Virus record (IMG/VR): IMGVR_UViG_3300045452_000041
Location: 1-36,678 of that record
Length of the DNA stretch: 36,678 nt
DNA from: a virus
Reading direction: 5' to 3' (one strand)
A model generated the notes under the pieces. The model had not been told where the DNA came from. It did no database searches and saw only the letters and a program-made list of their open reading frames with translations. Below are positions 31,592 to 36,678 of this stretch, in pieces. How positions within the stretch are numbered: the stretch's first letter is position 1; each line of letters starts with the position of its first letter. The position numbers were made by a program, and so were the translations under genes.

Positions 31592-32034
31592 TTCCTTGTC
31601 GTTGCTCAATCCCTGCACAGGCATCGGGCAGCAACGCGGTTGCAGCCTGCAGGCACCTTCCTCGAGAGTGAACCACCGCAGCGACGCTGGGACGCCAACT
31701 GGTGCCTTTGCGCCCGGATCTGAGCCGGATCCTGAGGTTTCCGCCTCACCCGTGAGCAGCCCGCCAAAGCGTGTTCCTCCTAGGCGCGCAGCGGGCGGAA
31801 TCACTGCACTTGCCGGTCGGGGGGCTGCGTGCAGCGGGCGCGGGGAAAGGTATACCCCCCTGGCCGCCGCCAACCAGTTCGACCCGGCTCAGATTTGGGC
31901 CACTTGACGCAACTTTGTTCTCGATAGCGCGAGCGCCCGCTTCCGAGGGGGCTGGGGCGCAACCGCGTCGATACCATGACCCAGGACATTTCAATACGAG
32001 CGGCGTCCACCCGCTCGACGAACGAGGCAGCGCG
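31592..32034 (+). other. Intergenic region between divergent operons
   Basis: About 440 bases with no convincing gene; an open frame from 31771 continues into the dehydrogenase but codes for no known N-terminus. It must hold the promoters for the DUF202 pair (minus) and the dehydrogenase cluster (plus). Notable: two near-identical 11-12 bp direct repeats (CCGGATCTGAG 31714-31724, CCGGATCCTGAG 31725-31736), alternative hairpins at 31733-31748 and 31745-31756, and the palindrome GGTATACC at 31849-31856, about 180 bases before the dehydrogenase. Confidence 0.45.
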
Positions 32035-33639
32035 ATGGAAGAGTTTGACTTTGTAGTGGTTGGAGCCGGCTCGGCAGGCTGCGTGCTGGCCAGCCGGCTC
32101 ACGGAAGGCGGCCGCCACACCGTGAAGCTGCTGGAATCCGGACCCCGTGATTCCTACCCCTGGATTCACATCCCGATTGGCTATGCCAAGACGATGTTCA
32201 ACAAGAAATACAACTGGGGTTTCCAGAGCGAACCGGAGCCGGAGCTGAACGGGCGAAGCATCTACCAGCCTCGCGGCCGGGTCCTGGGCGGCTCGAGTTC
32301 GATCAATGGCTTAATGTACATCCGCGGCCAGGCCCGCGATTACGACGAGTGGGCGCGCCTCGGCAACCCGCTGTGGTCCTGGGACCAATGCCTACCCTAT
32401 TTCCGCAAGCTCGAACACAACGACATCGGCCCCGGGCCGACCCGCGGGCAGGACGGCCCGCTCTGGGCAACAACAGTCCCGGGGAACAACGAACTGGTGG
32501 ATGCCTTCATCGAAGCCGGCCACTCGCTGGGCGTGCCAAAGGTGAACGATTTCAACAGCGGACCGCAGGAAGGCGTGGGCTACTACCAGCTGTCCACGCG
32601 AAAGGGCTTCCGGTGCTCGACGGCAACCGCATACCTCAAGCTGGCGCGCAGTCGCGAGGGCCTGAGCATCGAAGTCGAAGCGCATGCGACGCGCATTCTG
32701 TTCCATGGAACACGGGCGATCGGGGTCGAGTACAGCCAGGGCGGCCAGCTGAAGCAGGTGCGTGCGCGCCGGGAAGTGCTGCTGTCCGCGGGCGCCGTGC
32801 AGTCGCCCCAGATCCTGCAGGTTTCCGGCGTTGGCAACCAAGACCACCTGAACCCGTTGGGCATCAAGATGGTCGCGCACCTGCCGGGTGTCGGCGAGAA
32901 CCTGCAGGACCACCTGCAGGTGCGATTGATGTACGAGGTGTCGAAACCCATCACGACCAACGATGCCTTGCGCTCGATGACCGGGCAGGTCGGGATGGGT
33001 CTGCAGTGGCTGTTGAAGCGCTCCGGCCCGCTGGCCGTGGGCATCAACATGGCCGGCATGTTCTGCAAGGTCCTGCCGGAAAGCCGGACCCCTGACATCC
33101 AGTTCCACTTCGGCACCTTGTCAGCGGACCAGGCCGCTGGAAAGCCGCACGATTTCCCCGGCTGCACCTACTCGGTCTGCCAGTTGCGTCCCGAGTCGCG
33201 AGGGCACGTGCGCATCGTGTCGAAGGACACTCGTGATGCACCGAAGATGCTCTTCAACTACCTGTCCACGGAGCTGGATCGCCGCACCATGATCGAAGCC
33301 GTCAAGTATGCGCGCAGGGTGGCCGGCGCCAGCCCCATCGCGCACTTGATGAAGCGGGAAGTCAGGCCCGGCACGCAGCTGCGCACCGACGACGAGGTGC
33401 TCGAATTCTGCCGCCAGTACGGGACCACGATCTTCCACCCCTCCTGCACCGCGAAGATGGGCAGCAGCTCGGACCCCATGGCGGTCGTGGATGAGCGACT
33501 CCGCGTTCACGGCCTCACCGGACTGCGCGTCGTCGACTGCTCGGTCATGCCGACGCTGGTGTCAGGGAACACGAACGTGCCGGTCGTGATGATTGCCGAG
33601 AAGGCCGCCGACATGATCCTGGCCGACCTGAAGGCCTGA
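32035..33639 (+). CDS. GMC-family FAD-dependent alcohol/choline dehydrogenase-like
   Basis: This 534-residue flavoprotein starts at ATG 32035 after GAGG (32024-32027, spacing 7). The FAD loop is FVVVGAGSAGCVLASRL at residues 6-22. The GMC signature GRVLGGSSSINGLMYIRGQ lies at about 82-101, followed by DYDEWARLGNPLWSW. The second signature (AGAVQSPQILQVSG) is near 257. The catalytic pair should be His468 in HPSCTAKMG and Asn512 or Asn514 in SGNTNVPVVM. Members oxidise primary alcohols such as choline, aliphatic or polyethylene glycols and pass electrons to the respiratory chain; the substrate here cannot be read from sequence. It heads a three-gene set with a split thiamine-diphosphate decarboxylase, which suggests oxidation of an alcohol as part of a small catabolic route. 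No signal peptide or transmembrane span is seen. Confidence 0.9.
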   Translation: MEEFDFVVVGAGSAGCVLASRLTEGGRHTVKLLESGPRDSYPWIHIPIGYAKTMFNKKYNWGFQSEPEPELNGRSIYQPRGRVLGGSSSINGLMYIRGQARDYDEWARLGNPLWSWDQCLPYFRKLEHNDIGPGPTRGQDGPLWATTVPGNNELVDAFIEAGHSLGVPKVNDFNSGPQEGVGYYQLSTRKGFRCSTATAYLKLARSREGLSIEVEAHATRILFHGTRAIGVEYSQGGQLKQVRARREVLLSAGAVQSPQILQVSGVGNQDHLNPLGIKMVAHLPGVGENLQDHLQVRLMYEVSKPITTNDALRSMTGQVGMGLQWLLKRSGPLAVGINMAGMFCKVLPESRTPDIQFHFGTLSADQAAGKPHDFPGCTYSVCQLRPESRGHVRIVSKDTRDAPKMLFNYLSTELDRRTMIEAVKYARRVAGASPIAHLMKREVRPGTQLRTDDEVLEFCRQYGTTIFHPSCTAKMGSSSDPMAVVDERLRVHGLTGLRVVDCSVMPTLVSGNTNVPVVMIAEKAADMILADLKA

Positions 33640-33681
33640 ACCCCACGCACATGACCGCCAACTTCAGCCGAGCAGTATCCG

Positions 33682-34218
33682 ATGACCATTGACCATTCCC
33701 AGTTCGCTGTCCCCGCCAGCGCGTTCGTCGAAGCATTCGAACGTTGCGGCGTCGAGTATGTGACCACCGTGCCCGACATGCTCCAGATCGCATTACACGG
33801 CGCACTCGAGGCACCCGGCTCCACGATCCGCAGCATCAACTGCTCGACGGAAGACCAGGCCGTCGAGACAGCGGCCGGCCTGTATGCAGGGGGTAAGAAG
33901 GCTGCCATCCTTGTCCAGAACCAGGGCTTCCTTGCAGCGATCAACAGTATTCGGGCGCTCGGCCTCGACGGTCGCATCCCCCTGTTCATGGTGATGGGGC
34001 AGTTCGGGCGCGAATGGGCCAATCTTGGCAAGGACCCCCGCGAGTCAAAACGTCGGATGGTTCGCATGTTGGAGCCGCTCCTTGAGACGCTGGACATCCC
34101 CTACTGGCGCATCGAGGGCCCGGGTGATGCTGGGAACATCGAGGTGGCGTGCAACGCCGCCTTCGAGCAGAGCCGCCCCACGGCTCTCATCGTCGGCCAT
34201 TTCGTCGCCTTCGGTTGA
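33682..34218 (+). CDS. Thiamine-diphosphate decarboxylase, PYR subunit (ComD-like)
   Basis: This 178-residue protein is one half of a thiamine-diphosphate enzyme. It resembles ComD, the alpha subunit of sulfopyruvate decarboxylase, and the N-terminal part of phosphonopyruvate decarboxylase: FERCGVEYVTTVPDMLQIAL, INCSTEDQAVETAAGLYAGG and KKAAILVQNQGFLAAINSIR. Glu57 is the likely conserved Glu that activates the cofactor. Members decarboxylate 3-sulfopyruvate, 3-phosphonopyruvate or similar 2-oxoacids to the aldehyde. The gene lies 42 bases after the dehydrogenase and 49 before the gene for the other half, so the three are probably co-transcribed. The exact 2-oxoacid is unknown, and related uncharacterised pairs exist, so sulfopyruvate is only a candidate. 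Confidence 0.78.
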   Translation: MTIDHSQFAVPASAFVEAFERCGVEYVTTVPDMLQIALHGALEAPGSTIRSINCSTEDQAVETAAGLYAGGKKAAILVQNQGFLAAINSIRALGLDGRIPLFMVMGQFGREWANLGKDPRESKRRMVRMLEPLLETLDIPYWRIEGPGDAGNIEVACNAAFEQSRPTALIVGHFVAFG

Positions 34219-34267
34219 CCCTGCGAGAGGGCAACGCATCCCGCACTTGATTGACAGGAAGTCCCCC

Positions 34268-34867
34268 ATGAGCATGAATGCAAAGAAGGTCTGTGAGATC
34301 GCGAACGAGTTGCGCGAAAACGCGGTGGTTGTGAATACCATGGGGGCCATGGCCGCATTCGACCAGTTGCCGCGCCACGAATTGACCGTCTCCTGCGTGC
34401 CCCTGATGGGCGGTGCGGCGTCGCTGGGGCTGGGACTGGCACTGGCTCGCCCCGAGCGCAACGTGATGGTTTTCGATGGCGACGCAAGCCTGCTGATGGA
34501 ACTCGGCGGCCTGGTCTCGGTGGGGCAGGCGGCACCCGACAACCTCGTCCACGTGCTCCTGAACAACGGGGTGCAGTTCGCCGGCCTTGGCAATCTCCCG
34601 ACGCCCGGGGCGACGGGCGTCGACTTCGTCGGGATGGCCAGGTCCTGCGGATACGCCAGTGCAGTTCACTGTGCCCATGAAGAGGATTTCAGGCGGGAGC
34701 TGTCGGCCGCGCTGTCAGGCAAAGGCCCGGCTTTCATCGAAGTCGACACCGGATATGCCCCCGCAACACTCGGCGAAAAGATGCCGGCCGTCGAGATGAC
34801 CGACGAGCGCTTCACTCGCATGGGTGACGAGCTGAGGAAGATCCGCTCCGCGCTCCTCGCAACTTGA
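34268..34867 (+). CDS. Thiamine-diphosphate decarboxylase, PP subunit (ComE-like)
   Basis: This 199-residue protein is the partner that binds the diphosphate of thiamine diphosphate. The motif is clear: FDGDASLLMELGGLVSVGQ with Gly71-Asp72 and, 28 residues on, Asn99-Asn100 in VHVLLNNGVQF; these residues hold the magnesium ion. The entry CVPLMGGAASLGLGLALARP is typical of the ComE/PP family. ATG 34268 follows AGGAA (34256-34260) at seven bases; a long upstream extension was rejected because it runs over the previous gene. Together with the ComD-like subunit it should form an alpha/beta tetramer or larger complex, with the active site at the interface. A hairpin just after the stop may end the operon. 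Confidence 0.8.
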   Translation: MSMNAKKVCEIANELRENAVVVNTMGAMAAFDQLPRHELTVSCVPLMGGAASLGLGLALARPERNVMVFDGDASLLMELGGLVSVGQAAPDNLVHVLLNNGVQFAGLGNLPTPGATGVDFVGMARSCGYASAVHCAHEEDFRRELSAALSGKGPAFIEVDTGYAPATLGEKMPAVEMTDERFTRMGDELRKIRSALLAT

Positions 34868-34883
34868 GGCCGGTCGCTCGGCC
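34868..34883. terminator. Weak hairpin between convergent genes
   Basis: GGCCG (34868-34872), six-base loop, CGGCC (34879-34883), directly after the stop of the PP-subunit gene and 22 bases from the end of the IclR gene. There is no T-run, so termination here is uncertain. Confidence 0.3.
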
Positions 34884-34905
34884 GCGTTGCGCAGGCTCGC
34901 CTTGG

Positions 34906-35685
34906 TCAGGCTGGCGGCATGAGGATCGAGGACAGGCGCTTGGCTGCCAGCTTGAGGGTCGGCACGTTCCCGGACAGCTCGCGCAAGGACGCGCGAGCGG
35001 CTGCCGCATGGCAGACGAGGGCGGCGACCGCTTCTGCGCGATCCGGTGAAAGCACGGGTACAGCGACGCCAACCATGCCGGCGACGAATTCCTCGTTGTC
35101 CTCGCCCCAGCCCCGCGCCTTGATCCGCTCCAGTTCCAGCGTCAACTCACGCGGGGTCACGATGCTGTGAAGCGTCATCCGCTCCAGCCGCAGCATGCCG
35201 ACCAGGCGGGTTCTTTCAGCAGGCTCCATGTGCGACAGCAGCAACTTTCCACCTGCGGTGCAATGCAGGGGCGCCCGGGCTCCTGGCTCAAGATGCATCC
35301 GCAGCGGTGCATCGGTCTCCACCCGCTCGATATAGAGCACACAGTCGCCGTCCATCGCGACCAGGTTGCACGTCTCGCCCAGCTTGTTGACGACTTCGCG
35401 CAGCACCGTGCGGCACTCTCGCCGGAAGTAGCCATTCCCAAGTGTGCGCAGCGCGGCCCGCACCGAGCGAGGGCCAGGCACCAGAACGCGTTGGCCGGGG
35501 ATGAAGGACAGATACCCCGTGGCCACGAGGTTCGCGACCAGCCGTGCCAGCGTGGCCTTGGGAATCTCGACGCGCTGCGCAAGCTGAGAGATGCTGACGG
35601 GGATGGAAGCATCGCCAACCGCCTCGATGACCCGCATGGCGCGGAGCATCCGGACGCCACTGTTCAGTCCGCCTTCACCTTCCAT
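34906..35685 (-). CDS. IclR-family transcriptional regulator
   Basis: A 259-residue DNA-binding protein. Residues about 10-70 form the winged helix-turn-helix (MRVIEAVGDASIPVSISQLA, VEIPKATLARLVANLVATGY). Residues about 85-255 are the IclR effector domain: LVAMDGDCVLYIERVETDAP, MHLEPGARAPLHCTAGGKLL, then ITPRELTLEL-like sequence and WGEDNEEFVAGMVGVAVPVL. IclR proteins sense small aromatic or organic acids and control the genes near them. The gene lies convergent to the dehydrogenase and decarboxylase set, so it probably regulates that set or a neighbouring route. No strong ribosome site is seen before ATG 35685; only a G-run precedes it. The usual effector residues cannot be checked by eye. 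Confidence 0.9.
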   Translation of the reverse strand: MEGEGGLNSGVRMLRAMRVIEAVGDASIPVSISQLAQRVEIPKATLARLVANLVATGYLSFIPGQRVLVPGPRSVRAALRTLGNGYFRRECRTVLREVVNKLGETCNLVAMDGDCVLYIERVETDAPLRMHLEPGARAPLHCTAGGKLLLSHMEPAERTRLVGMLRLERMTLHSIVTPRELTLELERIKARGWGEDNEEFVAGMVGVAVPVLSPDRAEAVAALVCHAAAARASLRELSGNVPTLKLAAKRLSSILMPPA

Positions 35686-35799
35686 CGAACCCCCACAGCT
35701 GGTCAGACCTGGAGCGCCGGCGAGCGGCGCGACTTGCCCCTTGCCAGGGGACGTGGACCGTCGATGCGCTTTCCGCGTCGCGGCTCCGGCTTCAGGATA

Positions 35800-36648
35800 C
35801 TAGCGTGCATGCACCTTCCGGCTGCCGACCTCGAGCCGGCGCACGTCGGGCGGGATGTAGATGCGCTGGAACGACACCGGCTCCGCGTGGTGCGAGAACG
35901 AGTACACCTCGGCGACGATGCCGAAGCGCCGCTTCTTCGGCAACTGCAGCAGTTCGCCCACTTCGTCGTTGAACTGCGAGGCGTGCATGTGCTGCGTGAG
36001 GGACAGTGTCGGGGCGTTGAACCGCTCAGCCAGGACGGTCCGCAGCAACACCCGGTGCAGCTGCTGCATCGGCATGGTCAGGACGTCACGAAAACGCGTG
36101 CCGTCGATGTAGAACTCCGACAGGCACGCAAACTCGTCGGCGACATTGATCAGCCGCCGCACGCGAATGAACTCCTTGCCGCCACCCAGGAAGGTGGCGC
36201 ACGGCGGCGGGCCCTCGACCAGCGTGCGGTCGATCGCCTCCGCGTACACCGGCATGAGGGCGACGCCGTCGTCCCCGACGAAGCGGAAGTGCAGGAGCTG
36301 GTCCGACTGGCTGGATGCGCTGATGAATGTTCCATGGCCGTGGCGGCGGACCACCACGTTGTCCGCCGCCAGGCTCGAGAGCGTGCGCTGGACGGTGCCC
36401 AGGCTCAGGCCCACGGCGTCAGCGATCTCCCGCTCGGGCGCCAACTTGTCCCCGGGGGCCCAGATGCGCCGCGCCAGGAGATCGAGCATGGCCGCGCGCA
36501 GCCGCACGTGGCGCGCCCCGTCGCTGCCGACACTCGCGTCGAGCGCCTGCTTCAGCAACACAAGCGCGTCCCTGGCGCCGCCGGCCGGGGCCCGCGGCTT
36601 GCCCGCCGTTTCCTGCGCCGCGAGGGTTGCCTTTTGCGCTTTCCGCAT
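35800..36648 (-). CDS. GntR-family regulator with UTRA domain
   Basis: The protein has 282 residues from ATG 36648. That ATG was chosen over 36654 because GGAGG (complement of 36657-36661) lies eight bases from the former but only two from the latter. The first 40 residues are a basic, low-complexity arm. The winged helix-turn-helix follows at about 45-112 (RLRAAMLDLLARRIWAPGDK, LAPEREIADAVGLSLGTVQR, HGHGTFIS). The rest (about 130-280) fits a UTRA ligand-binding domain, with FIRVRRLINVADEFACLSEF and PVSFQRIYIPPDVRRLEV. UTRA regulators bind small molecules such as sugars, urocanate or amino acids and usually repress. A perfect palindrome directly upstream suggests that it controls itself. Confidence 0.88.
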   Translation of the reverse strand: MRKAQKATLAAQETAGKPRAPAGGARDALVLLKQALDASVGSDGARHVRLRAAMLDLLARRIWAPGDKLAPEREIADAVGLSLGTVQRTLSSLAADNVVVRRHGHGTFISASSQSDQLLHFRFVGDDGVALMPVYAEAIDRTLVEGPPPCATFLGGGKEFIRVRRLINVADEFACLSEFYIDGTRFRDVLTMPMQQLHRVLLRTVLAERFNAPTLSLTQHMHASQFNDEVGELLQLPKKRRFGIVAEVYSFSHHAEPVSFQRIYIPPDVRRLEVGSRKVHAR

Positions 36649-36662
36649 GTACATTTCCTCCG

Positions 36663-36676
36663 AAGCTATATAGCTT
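36663..36676. promoter_or_regulatory. Perfect 14-bp palindrome, probable GntR operator
   Basis: AAGCTATATAGCTT is exactly self-complementary and lies immediately before the ribosome site of the GntR gene. GntR-family sites are usually short palindromes near their own promoter. It contains TATA-like bases that may be part of the -10 box on the minus strand. The window ends two bases later, so the rest of the promoter is not seen. Confidence 0.6.
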
Positions 36677-36678
36677 AG

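Noticed and set aside
31681-31760. Glycine or thiamine riboswitch
   Set aside because: Parts such as CTGAG and alternative stems recall such elements, but the conserved cores could not be traced in order on either strand.
31771-32034. N-terminal extension of the GMC dehydrogenase by 88 codons
   Set aside because: The flavin-binding fold begins at MEEFDFVVVGAG, and GAGG is well placed for ATG 32035. The extension has no homologous pattern.
1-36678. Integrase, CRISPR array, tRNA genes and insertion sequences
   Set aside because: None was recognised. No regularly spaced repeat array, no cloverleaf, no recombinase or transposase protein, and no paired terminal repeats were seen.

Overview
The window is GC-rich throughout (dense open frames on both strands, strong G/C at third positions) and reads as a pseudomonadote genome, most likely Burkholderiales. 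That placement rests on the look of the prophage and metabolic genes, not on a marker gene. About 30 kb is the late half of a lambda-like, long-tailed (siphovirus-type) prophage. The last 6 kb is bacterial chromosome.

Layout. (1) 2-956: end of a DUF6362 phage gene, then a RelE/HigB-type toxin with a NadS/HigA-type antitoxin. (2) 957-1384: no gene, but tandem hairpins and short repeats. (3) 1385-4077: two overlapping paralogous genes, each a ParB-like domain fused to a beta-class DNA methyltransferase. (4) 4139-5750: four small genes on the minus strand. Three of them have the same 45-56 bp repeat upstream. (5) 5910-12898: packaging and head genes in lambda order: small and large terminase, gpW-like, portal, S49 protease with nested scaffold, gpD-like decoration protein, gpE-like capsid protein. 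(6) 12902-19928: head-tail connector, tail completion, tail tube, tail assembly chaperone with a -1 frameshift site, and tape measure. (7) 19971-28841: tail-tip/baseplate genes, mostly of unnamed families, coupled by overlapping start and stop codons. (8) 28873-30166: terminator, two membrane proteins (probable holin functions) and a lysozyme. No integrase, repressor, replication gene or attachment site is visible, so the early half lies to the left of the window.

The right edge of the prophage probably lies between 30167 and 30440. Beyond it are a broken TetR (NemR-like) regulator with its operator still present and a tandem pair of DUF202 membrane proteins. After these comes a possible catabolic cluster: a GMC flavoprotein dehydrogenase followed by split PYR and PP subunits of a thiamine-diphosphate 2-oxoacid decarboxylase (ComD/ComE-like). 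IclR and GntR/UTRA regulators on the opposite strand close the window. A 14-bp perfect palindrome in front of the GntR gene is a likely operator.

The signals most worth following are the three-copy repeat in front of the minus-strand phage genes, the T7 frameshift site, the unusual start of the first methyltransferase with hairpins upstream, the NemR pseudogene with a surviving operator, and the GMC/ComDE cluster of unknown substrate.
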